Shown one piece after another: positions 16,552 through 25,963 of a DNA stretch of 64,000 bases (its first letter is position 1; each line of letters begins with the position of its first letter). This DNA is from a bacterium 1xD42-87 (GTDB lineage Bacteria; Bacillota; Clostridia; Lachnospirales; Lachnospiraceae): NCBI GenBank assembly GCA_003611805.1, contig RAYM01000011.1:124001-188000 (forward strand), read 5' to 3'. Position numbers and translations under genes: made by a program. The notes beneath the pieces are model-generated. The model saw only the letters and a list, made by a program, of their open reading frames with translations. It did not search any database and had not been told where the DNA came from.

Positions 16552-17538
16552 ATGAGTATAAAAATCGGAATCTTAGGTTATGGAAATCTGGGACGCGGGG
16601 TTGAGTGCGCCGTGAAACAGAATCCCGACATGGAACTTGTAGCAGTGTTTACGAGAAGGGAGCCGGGACAGGTGTCCATCCTTACGAAGAGTGCAGCGGT
16701 CTGCCATGTGTCTGATGCGGCGGAATGGAAGGATAAAATTGATGTGCTTATCCTCTGCGGGGGCAGCGCGACGGATCTGCCGGAGCAGACGCCGGCATTT
16801 GCGAAACTGTTTAACGTGGTGGACAGCTTCGATACCCATGCCAACATACCAAAGCATTTTGAAAACGTGGATGCAGCTGCGAAAGCGTCTGGAAAAGTCG
16901 GCATTATTTCCGTGGGCTGGGATCCGGGGATGTTTTCATTAAACAGGATGTATGCCAGCGCCATTTTGCCGAACGGTAAGGACTATACGTTCTGGGGGAA
17001 GGGCGTCAGTCAAGGACACTCTGATGCGATTCGCCGGATTGAAGGTGTCAAAAACGCCAAACAGTATACGATTCCTGTGGAGGCGGCGCTTGCTGCGGTG
17101 AGGGATGGGAAGAATCCCGAGCTTTCCACAAGGGAAAAACATACCAGGGAGTGTTTTGTCGTTCTGGAAGAGGGGGCAGACGCTGCGAAAGTGGAGCAGG
17201 AAATCAAGACCATGCCGAATTATTTTGCGGATTATGACACCACGGTACATTTTATCAGCGAGGAGGAACTTCTCAGGGATCACAGCGGCATTCCGCACGG
17301 CGGTTTTGTACTGCGAAGCGGAAAAACGGGCTGGGAGGAGGAGAACAGCCATCTGATTGAATACAGCCTGAAACTGGATTCCAACCCGGAGTTTACTTCC
17401 AGTGTGATTATCGCCTATGCGAGGGCGGCTTACCGCCTTTCCCAGGAAGGGCAGACAGGTGCAAAGACCGTATTTGATATTCCGCCCGCTTATCTGAGTG
17501 CGAAGGACGGGGCAGAGCTTCGGGCGGACATGCTCTAA
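16552..17538 (+). CDS. ddh: meso-diaminopimelate D-dehydrogenase
   Basis: A 328-residue NADP-dependent enzyme, close to the usual 326 residues. It makes meso-diaminopimelate in one step from tetrahydrodipicolinate and ammonia, for lysine and peptidoglycan. The N-terminal Rossmann motif is GILGYGNLGRGVE. Family motifs SFDTHANIP (substrate binding), SVGWDPGMFSLNR and WGKGVSQGHSDAIRR are all present. GGAGG (16537-16541) lies 10 bases before ATG 16552 but only one base before an alternative ATG at 16543, so 16552 is chosen. The gene directly follows the putative 6S RNA. Confidence 0.95.
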   Translation: MSIKIGILGYGNLGRGVECAVKQNPDMELVAVFTRREPGQVSILTKSAAVCHVSDAAEWKDKIDVLILCGGSATDLPEQTPAFAKLFNVVDSFDTHANIPKHFENVDAAAKASGKVGIISVGWDPGMFSLNRMYASAILPNGKDYTFWGKGVSQGHSDAIRRIEGVKNAKQYTIPVEAALAAVRDGKNPELSTREKHTRECFVVLEEGADAAKVEQEIKTMPNYFADYDTTVHFISEEELLRDHSGIPHGGFVLRSGKTGWEEENSHLIEYSLKLDSNPEFTSSVIIAYARAAYRLSQEGQTGAKTVFDIPPAYLSAKDGAELRADML

Positions 17539-18044
17539 GAAAGCGAAGCGTTTAGGGGAGATGGCGCTATTTTCTCACACTGCGGTAGGCGAGGGGAGCG
17601 CAGCGCTTCCCGTTCATTGATTTTGGCGGATGCGGCAATGTGCGCAAGAGTGAGTTTGGCCGCACCAGTACCACGAGTTTCACGCGGTGCCGGGAACGGG
17701 GAGTATACTGATCGGCGAGGTGTCCCAGTGCAATGATGACAATACCGACAATCGGTTTTACGAGCAGGCAGGGAGGTTCCCTGAGATCGAGGAGGACGAG
17801 GCGCCGTACAGGCTGCTGTGCAATGAATATCCGTCTGCGGGGGGAGAAAAATAGCTGCGCTGACGCGGATGGTGAGTAAAACTGACGGATAAAGAAGGCT
17901 TCGCGGGAGAATGGGAGAAATTTAACCGCGGAGCTTTTTATGCGCAGCCTCGTGCAGAGGAAGTAGAATCTTCCTTACTCAATTGATAAATATTTTGGCT
18001 TCTGCGCGCATAGAAATAGAGGAGGACATGGGAAGGACTGGGAT
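17539..18044 (+). other. 506-base stretch without an intact gene; possible gene remnant
   Basis: This stretch holds a strong hairpin soon after ddh (GGGGAGCGC to GCGCTTCCC around 17593-17611) and a 55-codon open frame starting GTG 17687 and ending TAG 17854. That frame is rich in acidic residues (RFPEIEEDEAPYRLL) and has protein-like composition, but no ribosome site and no recognised family. An in-frame stop lies just upstream. It is probably the 3' end of a decayed gene. A possible ribosome site for the next gene lies at the right end. Confidence 0.35.
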
Positions 18045-20465
18045 ATGCAGTTTGACGGAAAACAGCTTGCGAAGCTGGCGCTTATCTTTTTCGGTCTTTT
18101 ATTTATCGTCTGTCTTTTTCTGGGGAGAAGGCAGGCACAGGAGAAAAAGCCTTTGCAGTCGGAGGGAGAGCGGATTACAGTTGAGGATGTGGCGATTTTG
18201 TTAGACGCGCTGGGAGTGAATTTTTCGATACCGTCTTCGGACGGCAAAGGACAGCCGCAGACCGGCACGGAAATGGCTGGGGAAGAGGAAGGTATATACT
18301 TTACATATGGGCAATATCTGGCATTGTGTGAAAGTCTGTCGGCTGAGGAATGGGGGCTTCCCGATTACAGTGACAACTATAAGCCGGAGCAGGAGCTCTT
18401 AAAAGAGGACTGGTATCGTACCTTCCGTATTTTTCTGGCTTATCTTGATACAGAATCGTCTGTCTGGGAGACAACGGTTTTTGTGTTGAAAACAGATCAG
18501 GAGAAGGCGCAGGCTTACACGGAGAATGGTGCGGTGCAGGGACCGTGTCCGTATGTTTCGACAGCTTTTGAGGGGAGCGAGCTGCAGGAGTTAAAGGTTT
18601 ATATGAAGGGAAATACGCTGCTCACGATCGTGGAGGTGCTGCCAGAGGATCATTATCTGGGAAGTGTCTGGGTGATGGAGAACAAAGACGGTACATTGGA
18701 CTGTTTTTATCATCAGACCGCATTCAGGGCGGCGCTTTCCGAGGAGGTGCGAAAAGAGCCGCCGGAGCGGGAACAGATTGCGGATCTGACTTTCAGGGAC
18801 GGGCGTATTGTGGCGGCAAAGGAGCGCAGGGAAAAAATTCACGGAAAACTTCTTCGCGCTTCCGAACAGGAATTGGAGATTGAGGACTATGGCGTTTATC
18901 AGATCGCGGAGGAGATGGAGGTCTATAAACTGTACGGCAGTCTGAAAACTCTGGAACGTGCCGAGCTGCGTGTCGGGTGCGCGGATATGGATTTTGTCGT
19001 TGACAAGGGGATGGTGTATGCCTGTCTTGTTTCGGAAGAGGCAGGGGCGGATCAGATTCGGGTGCTGTTAAAAAATACGGTGGCGGGCAGTAATTTCCAT
19101 GAGACGGTGGGTATTTCTGTGGACGGTGAAGAGTATCGGATACGCAAAGACCAGATGACCGTCGGGGAGCGCAGAACGTATCGAAGCGCAAATCTCACGG
19201 ACAAGGTTACGGTGGAGATGGAGGGAAGTACGAGAGCGGATTCCGATTATCGCGGTTCGATTGAATGTCTCAGGATGGAAGAGGGTATAGCGCTGATCAA
19301 TGAACTGCCGTTGGAGGAATATCTCTACGCGGTGGTGCCGAGCGAGATGCCGGCGTCCTATCCGCAGGAGGCGCTTAAGGCGCAGGCGGTGTGCGCCAGA
19401 ACCTACGCGTACCGCTACATTCTGCGGGCGGGCATCCCGGAGCTTGGCGCCCATGTGGACGATACCACAGCGTATCAGGTTTATCACAATATCGAGGAAC
19501 ATGCGCCTTCCACCACGGCTGTGAAGGAGACGGACGGGGTGTTGCTCACTTATGAGGGGGAGGCTGCGGGTAATTATTATTATTCTACATCCTGCGGGAC
19601 AGGGACGGACGTGGTGAGCTGGCAGGGAGGGAACGGGGAGGAAGTGCCTTATCTGCGGGGCGTGCGCGTGAGCGGCGTACACAGGGAGGAGAGAGCGGAG
19701 CAGGAATCGAAAGACGCAGACGACGGATCAAGTGCGGACGGCGAGGAACGAACAGGTGATTGGCAGCCGGATGCGCAGAATGGAGCGGAAGGCGCAGAAC
19801 AGCCAGGCGCGCGGCAGACAGATGGATTTGACGCGGAATCCCTGCGGGACGAGGCGGTATTTCGCCAGTTTATCACTACGGTACATGAAACGGACTTTGA
19901 GAAAGATGAACCGTGGTACCGGTGGAGTTACCATGTGGAAGAATTGGATGAAAAAAGGCTGTTGGCACGGCTGAAGGAGCGGTACGCCAGCGCGCCGGCT
20001 TTTGTATTGACGAAGGCGGAGGGGGATTATTATGTGTCGGAGCCGATCGGGAAGTCCGGGGAAATTAAGAGGATTGCGATAGAGAAAAGAGGTGCGGGCG
20101 GGATTGCGCAGGAGCTTCTGATTGAGACGGAGAAAGCGACGTACAAGGTGCTTTCCGAGTACAATATCCGCTATGTTCTCTGCGACGGAAAAAGCGCGGC
20201 CACAAAACAGGACGGGAGCGAGACCGTGCCGGGGACGCTTCTTCCCAGCGGCTTTTTTGTGCTGGATACCGCCAGCGGGGCTGGAAAAGACGGGGAAAAT
20301 GTGGTAGGATATACGTTGACTGGCGGCGGCTACGGACACGGCGTCGGCATGTCCCAGAACGGGGCGAAGGCGATGGGTGAGCAGGGGGCTGACTACGGGC
20401 AGATCCTCTCGATGTTTTATCCCGGCTGTGAGGTGACGGACGCCGAAGAACTGAGAGAGCAGTAG
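18045..20465 (+). CDS. membrane-anchored SpoIID/LytB-domain protein
   Basis: An 806-residue protein with an N-terminal membrane anchor (LALIFFGLLFIVCLFL, residues 10-25). The C-terminal half is a SpoIID/LytB domain: LPLEEYLYAVVPSEMP holds the catalytic Glu of the lytic transglycosylase SpoIID, followed by LKAQAVCARTYA. The domain ends with GGGYGHGVGMSQNGAKAMG. SpoIID cuts glycan strands lacking stem peptides during engulfment; longer relatives act as amidase enhancers or wall enzymes. The segment around residues 545-600 is an acidic, low-complexity insert (E/D/G/Q-rich) splitting the domain. Residues 30-420 have no recognised family. It is not next to other sporulation genes, so a vegetative wall function is equally possible. 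Confidence 0.85.
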   Translation: MQFDGKQLAKLALIFFGLLFIVCLFLGRRQAQEKKPLQSEGERITVEDVAILLDALGVNFSIPSSDGKGQPQTGTEMAGEEEGIYFTYGQYLALCESLSAEEWGLPDYSDNYKPEQELLKEDWYRTFRIFLAYLDTESSVWETTVFVLKTDQEKAQAYTENGAVQGPCPYVSTAFEGSELQELKVYMKGNTLLTIVEVLPEDHYLGSVWVMENKDGTLDCFYHQTAFRAALSEEVRKEPPEREQIADLTFRDGRIVAAKERREKIHGKLLRASEQELEIEDYGVYQIAEEMEVYKLYGSLKTLERAELRVGCADMDFVVDKGMVYACLVSEEAGADQIRVLLKNTVAGSNFHETVGISVDGEEYRIRKDQMTVGERRTYRSANLTDKVTVEMEGSTRADSDYRGSIECLRMEEGIALINELPLEEYLYAVVPSEMPASYPQEALKAQAVCARTYAYRYILRAGIPELGAHVDDTTAYQVYHNIEEHAPSTTAVKETDGVLLTYEGEAAGNYYYSTSCGTGTDVVSWQGGNGEEVPYLRGVRVSGVHREERAEQESKDADDGSSADGEERTGDWQPDAQNGAEGAEQPGARQTDGFDAESLRDEAVFRQFITTVHETDFEKDEPWYRWSYHVEELDEKRLLARLKERYASAPAFVLTKAEGDYYVSEPIGKSGEIKRIAIEKRGAGGIAQELLIETEKATYKVLSEYNIRYVLCDGKSAATKQDGSETVPGTLLPSGFFVLDTASGAGKDGENVVGYTLTGGGYGHGVGMSQNGAKAMGEQGADYGQILSMFYPGCEVTDAEELREQ

Positions 20466-20543
20466 AACGGGGATAGTTTTATTTCAGCTTAGTTACAGCT
20501 TTAAGCGGAATACACAGAACATGACAGAAAGCAACCGGGGAGT

Positions 20544-21404
20544 ATGATGAGAACGATTTACAGACTTTTTTTAATCCTGCGGGACTTTAACTGGCAGATG
20601 ACGAAAAAGAATATCAGCGCCTTCGCGGCAAGCACGGCGTTTTTTCTTTTTCTGTCCATAATTCCGCTTCTTATGGCGCTGTGCGCGATTTTGCCGTACA
20701 CGAGGCTGACGAAGGTAGATTTAATCAATGCCATCACACAGTTTACGCCGGATGCGGTGGACGGCATGGTGATACGCATTGTGTCGGACGTCTATGCCAG
20801 ATCGGCGGGGACGATTACGGTGTTTGCGCTGGTAACGATCTGGTCGGCGGCAAAGGCAATGCTGGCGCTGATCCACGGGCTGAACGCGGTCAACGATGTG
20901 GAGGAGAAGCGTAATTATTTTGTGCTGCGCGCCATCGCCTGCTTTTATACGGTGATCATTCTGGCGGCTACGCTGGTGGCGCTTTTCGTGATGGTATTCG
21001 GCAATGTGATTGTGGATATTCTTCTCAGGGATATCCCACCGCTTCATCTGGTGGTGCATGTGATTATGCGTTTTCGCTTTCTCGTTTCGTGGGCGGTTCT
21101 GACTTTGATTTTTGCCATGATCTATGCCTTTGTACCGAGCTGCAAGCTTCGTTTTAAGGCGCAGATCCCGGGGGCGGCTTTTGCGGCGGTTTTGTGGAGT
21201 ATCGCCTCCTTTGCCTTTTCCATATATGTGGATCACTACAATGATTTCGGCACTTACGGGAGTTTGACTACGGTGGTCATTTTGATGCTCTGGTTTTACA
21301 TGCTGATGTATATCTTGATGATCGGGGCACATATCAACAGGTATTTCGGGCCTGTTTATAAATTTCTCTTCGGGTGGCTTGACAAGTCAAAGGAAAGCCA
21401 CTAA
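20544..21404 (+). CDS. YihY/virulence factor BrkB family membrane protein
   Basis: A 286-residue protein with about six membrane helices. Family signatures are SASTAFFLFLSIIPLL-like (here ASTAFFLFLSIIP, residues 28-40), an internal VTIWSAAKAMLALIHGLNAVN and the C-terminal GSLTTVVILMLWFYMLMYILMIGAHIN. BrkB/YihY proteins are widespread, once misnamed RNase BN; their biochemical role is unsettled. Two adjacent ATG codons (20544 and 20547) could be the start. It lies between the SpoIID-like gene and the pheS T-box without an obvious link to either. Confidence 0.9.
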   Translation: MMRTIYRLFLILRDFNWQMTKKNISAFAASTAFFLFLSIIPLLMALCAILPYTRLTKVDLINAITQFTPDAVDGMVIRIVSDVYARSAGTITVFALVTIWSAAKAMLALIHGLNAVNDVEEKRNYFVLRAIACFYTVIILAATLVALFVMVFGNVIVDILLRDIPPLHLVVHVIMRFRFLVSWAVLTLIFAMIYAFVPSCKLRFKAQIPGAAFAAVLWSIASFAFSIYVDHYNDFGTYGSLTTVVILMLWFYMLMYILMIGAHINRYFGPVYKFLFGWLDKSKESH

Positions 21405-21469
21405 AATAGCAGTTAGGCTTGTTGTGGACATAATTGTCCGGGGCAGAAAGTAAGGAATGAAATAGTACG

Positions 21470-21760
21470 AAAGGCTAAGAAGGTGTCAGTAGGAGAGTTT
21501 TTTCCGCCAGAGAGAGGGAATCGTCGGCTGTGAGTTCCCTTCGGTTCAGAAATGATCTGAATTTCCCACCAGAGCTTTCCGGGTGAACCGATTGACTGTT
21601 TTTGCGGGGTGGTCGTATTAGTTCGGAACGTACAGGCACGTTACGCCAAAGGAAGCGTCCGTTTACGGGATTGCTATGAAGCAGATTCCGGGAGCGGGAA
21701 ACTGGGTGGTACCGCGGATTTTATTCGTCCCATGTGTGTTGCATGTGGGGCGTTTTTTGC
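21470..21760 (+). promoter_or_regulatory. T-box riboswitch of the pheS operon
   Basis: The canonical T-box antiterminator sequence TGGGTGGTACCGCG (21703-21716) is present. Downstream, CGTCCCATGTG pairs with CATGTGGGGCG followed by six T, the competing terminator (21726-21758). Upstream is a long Stem I region; a candidate Phe specifier UUC is at 21563-21565 in GAATTTCCC. Uncharged tRNA-Phe should stabilise the antiterminator and allow pheS expression. The type of amino acid is inferred from the gene controlled; the specifier position is approximate. Confidence 0.9.
21726..21758 (+). terminator. T-box-controlled intrinsic terminator
   Basis: GC-rich hairpin CGTCCCATGTG/CATGTGGGGCG followed by TTTTTT. 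Its 5' arm follows directly on the T-box sequence, as expected for the two alternative structures. Confidence 0.85.
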
Positions 21761-21879
21761 GCGCATAAGCAGAGACATGGAGATAAGAATGATTACTCTA
21801 AATGATGTAACTTTTAGGTGAAAATATTGATTGATCGTACAACTAACGATTATGTCCATCAAAGGAGAGGAGAACAGGC

Positions 21880-22899
21880 ATGAAAGAAAAATTGGAACAG
21901 ATTAAAGCCGAGGCGCTGCGTCAGATCGAGGCAAGTGATGCCCTGGAAAAACTGAACGAAGTGAAAGTCAATTACCTTGGAAAAAAAGGTGAGCTGACGG
22001 CAGTGTTAAAGAGCATGAAGGACGTGGCTCCTGAAGACCGTCCGAAGGTGGGACAGCTTGTCAACGAGACGAGAGCGGAGATTGAGAAGGTGCTGGAGCT
22101 TTCAGTCAAAAAGATGGAGAGGGCTGTCAGGGAAGCGAAGTTAAAGACGGAGGTCATCGACGTGACCCTGCCTTCCAAAAAGAATAAGATGGGGCACCGC
22201 CATCCCAATACCATCGCATTGGAAGAGGTGGAGAGAATCTTCATCGGTATGGGCTATGAGGTAGTGGAAGGCCCCGATGTGGAAAAAGATTATTATAACT
22301 TTGAGGCGCTCAATATTCCTGCGGATCATCCGGCAAAGGATGAGCAGGACACCTTTTATATTACCGGGGATATCCTGCTGCGGACGCAGACGTCCTCCAC
22401 GCAGGTGCATGAGATGGAGAAAGGAAAGCTTCCCATCCGCATGATTGCGCCGGGCAGGGTATTCCGTTCCGACGAGGTGGACGCGACCCATTCCCCGTCC
22501 TTCCATCAGATCGAAGGGCTGGTGATCGATAAGCATATCACCTTTGCGGACTTGAAGGGGACGCTGGAAGAATTTGCGAGGGAGCTGTTCGGGGAGAACA
22601 CAAAGGTGAAATTCAGACCCCACCATTTCCCGTTCACAGAGCCCAGCGCGGAGATGGACGTATCCTGTTTTAAGTGCGGCGGCAAGGGCTGCCGGTTCTG
22701 TAAAGGCGAGGGCTGGATTGAGATTTTGGGCTGCGGTATGGTGCACCCCCATGTGCTGGAGATGAGCGGCATCGACCCGGAGGAATACACGGGATTTGCT
22801 TTCGGCGTGGGACTGGAGCGTATCGCATTGCTGAAATATGAAATTGATGATATGAGACTGTTGTATGAAAACGATATCCGTTTCCTGAAGCAGTTTTAA
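21880..22899 (+). CDS. pheS: phenylalanyl-tRNA synthetase alpha subunit
   Basis: A 339-residue class II synthetase subunit of normal length. An N-terminal coiled coil binds tRNA. Motif 2 lies around [19 protein letters not shown] and motif 3 around [17 protein letters not shown] CxxCxGxGCxxC-like segment ([12 protein letters not shown], about residues 265-276) is found in many Firmicute PheS proteins. It joins phenylalanine to tRNA-Phe as an (alpha-beta)2 enzyme with PheT. It is preceded by AAAGGAGAGGAG and controlled by the T-box. A tautomerase gene and about 490 bases separate it from pheT, whereas the two are normally adjacent. Confidence 0.97.
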   Translation: MKEKLEQIKAEALRQIEASDALEKLNEVKVNYLGKKGELTAVLKSMKDVAPEDRPKVGQLVNETRAEIEKVLELSVKKMERAVREAKLKTEVIDVTLPSKKNKMGHRHPNTIALEEVERIFIGMGYEVVEGPDVEKDYYNFEALNIPADHPAKDEQDTFYITGDILLRTQTSSTQVHEMEKGKLPIRMIAPGRVFRSDEVDATHSPSFHQIEGLVIDKHITFADLKGTLEEFARELFGENTKVKFRPHHFPFTEPSAEMDVSCFKCGGKGCRFCKGEGWIEILGCGMVHPHVLEMSGIDPEEYTGFAFGVGLERIALLKYEIDDMRLLYENDIRFLKQF

Positions 22900-22988
22900 T
22901 GGATAAAGGCTGACATAATGGATATGTTTGATGTGCGACATTTCCTTAAACTGTTTTGACAGGGAAGTAATTGTGAAAGGAAATAAAT

Positions 22989-23219
22989 ATGCCACATGTA
23001 AAAATCAAATGTTTTTCCGGCAGGACAGAGGAGCAGAAGAAAAAATGTGCAGAAAAGATTGCGGAAGACATTTCTGAAATACTTGGATGCGATATGGAAA
23101 GTGTCTCTGTCGCGATTGAAGATGTTGCGCAGGAGGACTGGAAAGAGAAGGTCTGGGATAAAGATATGGCTGCCGATCAGGATTTGCTATATAAAAAACC
23201 GGGATACACATACGATTAA
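22989..23219 (+). CDS. 4-oxalocrotonate tautomerase-family protein
   Basis: A 76-residue protein starting Met-Pro, so the processed protein would have the N-terminal Pro catalytic base of the tautomerase superfamily. PHVKIKCFSGRTEEQKKKCAEKI fits the first beta strand and helix of 4-OT/DmpI proteins; in DmpI the next region holds Arg residues but here the second helix is Glu/Asp-rich. A good ribosome site (AAAGGAAATAA) is present. It lies between pheS and pheT in the same direction. Its substrate is unknown, and a role in phenylalanine metabolism would be speculation. Confidence 0.8.
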   Translation: MPHVKIKCFSGRTEEQKKKCAEKIAEDISEILGCDMESVSVAIEDVAQEDWKEKVWDKDMAADQDLLYKKPGYTYD

Positions 23220-23391
23220 ATATTATTCCGAGTGTTTATCATATTTTGAAATAAGTGGTTTTGTAAAATTACACGATTGTGAATTGCTTGCATGGTTATC
23301 AAAATTCTTCAAAATATACCCAGTTTATAACGCTGTGAAGAGTTTCGCAATCAGCATAGACTTTTAGAAAAGAAAGGGAAAGGTTTACAGC

Positions 23392-25812
23392 ATGAATACA
23401 GCATTGTCATGGATTAAAGCATATGTGCCGGAACTTACGTGCACGGATCAGGAGTATATGGACGCGATGACCCTCTCCGGGACGAAGGTGGAGGGCTACG
23501 CCAGACTGGACAAAAATCTGGAAAAGATCGTGGTGGGACAGATCAAGAAGATCGAGAAGCATCCCGATGCGGATAAGCTGATCGTCTGTCAGGTGGACAT
23601 CGGCGGTGAGGAAATTCAGATCGTCACCGGCGCGCCTAACGTGAAGGAGGGTGACAAGGTTCCTGTGGTGTTGGACGGCGGCAAGGTTGCAGGAGGGCAC
23701 GACGGCGGGCCGTTGCCGGAGGACGGTATCTCGATTAAGGCGGGAAAGCTGCGCGGCGTACCCTCAAACGGTATGATGTGCTCCATCGAGGAGCTTGGCT
23801 CCGACAGGAATTTTTACCCGGAGGCGCCGGAAATGGGCATCTATATTTTCGGGGATGATGTACAGGTTGGCGCGGACGCGGTGGAAGAACTGGGACTTAG
23901 GGATACGGTGTTTGAGTATGAAGTGACCTCAAACCGTGTAGACTGTTATAGTGTGATCGGCATTGCCAGAGAGGCGGCGGCTACGTTCAGAAAGCCTTTT
24001 GTGCTGCCGGCAGTGACAGCAAAGGGAAACGACGAGAAGGTGGAGGACTATGTATCCGTGGAGGTGCAGGATCAGGAGCTCTGCCCGAGATACTGCGCGA
24101 GAGTGTGCAAAAACATTAAGATCGCGCCCTCGCCGAAGTGGATGCAGAGACGCCTTGCGGCAAGCGGTATCCGCCCCATCAACAATCTGGTGGACATTAC
24201 CAACTATGTGATGGAGGAGTACGGCCAGCCTATGCACGCCTTTGACCTGGACACCATCGCGGGGCATAAGATTATCGTCCGCAGGGCGAAGGACGGCGAC
24301 GTTTTCCGCACGCTGGACGGACAGGACAGGAATCTGGATTCGGACGTGCTGATGATCTGCGACGCGGAGAAAGAAGTAGGTATCGCCGGAATCATGGGCG
24401 GCGAAAATTCCATGATTACGGACAGCGTGACAACCGTGCTCTTTGAGGCGGCGACTTTCAACGGCGCGAACATCCGCAAGTCTGCAAAGCGCGTCGGACT
24501 GCGCACGGACGCGTCGGGCAAGTTTGAAAAGGGGCTTGATCCTTACAATGCGGAGGCGGCCATCAACAGGGCCTGCCAGCTCATCGAGGAGCTTGGCTGC
24601 GGCGAGGTGGTCGGCGGCATGGTGGATGTGCATGGCGAGATGAAGGAGAAGGTGGTTCTTCCCTTTGAGCCGGAGCGTTATAACAGCCTTCTCGGTACAG
24701 ATGTCTCCGAACAGGAAATGCTTAATATTTTCAAGATGATTGAAGTGGAATATGATGCCGAGAAGCGGACGCTTACGGTGCCGACTTTCCGCCAGGATAT
24801 TTTGCGTCAGTGTGACATCGCGGAGGAAGTGGCGAGGTTTTACGGCTATGACAAGATTCCGACTACGCTGCCAAACGGCGAGGCCACCACGGGGAAACTT
24901 CCCTTCAAGCTGCGCATTGAGCAGAAGGCAAGAGATATCGCGGAGTATTGCGGTTTTTCACAGGGGATGTGTTACTCCTTTGAAAGCCCGAAGGTATTTG
25001 ATAAATTATTGCTGTCCGCGGACGATCCGGCAAGGCAGGCGATCACGATTGCAAATCCTCTGGGAGAAGACTTTTCGATTATGCGGACGGTTCCTTTGCA
25101 CGGGATGCTGACCAGCCTTGCAACAAACTACAACAGGCGCAACAAGGATGTGCGGCTCTACGAGCTCGGCAATATTTATCTGCCCAAGGCTCTGCCGCTC
25201 ACGGAACTGCCCGAGGAGCGGATGCAGTTTACCCTCGGCATGTATGGGGATTGTGATTTCTTCGACATGAAGGGCGTGGTGGAAGAGTTCTTTGAGAGTG
25301 TCGGCATGCATAAAAAGGCGGTCTATGACCCGCAGGCGGGCAGAAACTATCTGCATCCGGGCAGACAGGCGAATATCGAATACGAGGGGACGCTTGTGGG
25401 ATATCTCGGCGAGGTGCACCCGGAGGTATGCGACAACTATGATTTGAAGACAAGGGCTTATGTGGCGGCGCTTGACATTCCGGCGATTCTGTCCTTCGCG
25501 ACGTTTGACCGCAAGTATGAGGGCATTGCGAAGTACCCGGCGGTTCTTCGGGATATCAGCATGGTTGTGCCGAAGACTGTGATGGCTGGTCAGATCGAGG
25601 CTGTCATTGCACAGCGCGGTGGAAAAATTCTGGAAGATTACCAGCTCTTTGACATCTACGAGGGCAGTCAGATCAAGGAAGGATTTAAGTCGATGGCGTA
25701 TTCTATCACCTTCCGGGCAAAGGACAGAACTCTTGAGGAGGCGGATGTGGCCAGCGCCATGAAGAAGATTCTGAATGGCTTGGAAGGCATGGGTATCGAG
25801 CTGAGAAGTTAA
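23392..25812 (+). CDS. pheT: phenylalanyl-tRNA synthetase beta subunit
   Basis: An 806-residue subunit of the usual length. Domains in order: EMAP-like tRNA-binding domain (about residues 40-150, with VTGAPNVKEGDKV), B3/B4 editing domain (about 210-385, including RPINNLVDITNYVMEEYGQP), B5 domain (about 400-475), catalytic-like core and C-terminal FDX-ACB anticodon-binding domain (about 710-806, with KYPAVLRDISMVV). The ribosome site is weak-to-moderate (GAAAGGGAAAGG). It is the partner of PheS. An AT-rich spacer of 172 bases separates it from the tautomerase gene. Confidence 0.97.
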   Translation: MNTALSWIKAYVPELTCTDQEYMDAMTLSGTKVEGYARLDKNLEKIVVGQIKKIEKHPDADKLIVCQVDIGGEEIQIVTGAPNVKEGDKVPVVLDGGKVAGGHDGGPLPEDGISIKAGKLRGVPSNGMMCSIEELGSDRNFYPEAPEMGIYIFGDDVQVGADAVEELGLRDTVFEYEVTSNRVDCYSVIGIAREAAATFRKPFVLPAVTAKGNDEKVEDYVSVEVQDQELCPRYCARVCKNIKIAPSPKWMQRRLAASGIRPINNLVDITNYVMEEYGQPMHAFDLDTIAGHKIIVRRAKDGDVFRTLDGQDRNLDSDVLMICDAEKEVGIAGIMGGENSMITDSVTTVLFEAATFNGANIRKSAKRVGLRTDASGKFEKGLDPYNAEAAINRACQLIEELGCGEVVGGMVDVHGEMKEKVVLPFEPERYNSLLGTDVSEQEMLNIFKMIEVEYDAEKRTLTVPTFRQDILRQCDIAEEVARFYGYDKIPTTLPNGEATTGKLPFKLRIEQKARDIAEYCGFSQGMCYSFESPKVFDKLLLSADDPARQAITIANPLGEDFSIMRTVPLHGMLTSLATNYNRRNKDVRLYELGNIYLPKALPLTELPEERMQFTLGMYGDCDFFDMKGVVEEFFESVGMHKKAVYDPQAGRNYLHPGRQANIEYEGTLVGYLGEVHPEVCDNYDLKTRAYVAALDIPAILSFATFDRKYEGIAKYPAVLRDISMVVPKTVMAGQIEAVIAQRGGKILEDYQLFDIYEGSQIKEGFKSMAYSITFRAKDRTLEEADVASAMKKILNGLEGMGIELRS

Positions 25813-25963
25813 AAAGACGTAGGGAAGAAAATTGTAATAGAAAAGACAGATTTTGGAAGTAAAAGGTACTGCGATGTGATAAAATAGAGATAATTATGCA
25901 GTACATGCCTGTGCATTGGCGGCGCGGACTGCCAGAAAACCCGAAAAGAGAGGAGTGGTAAAT

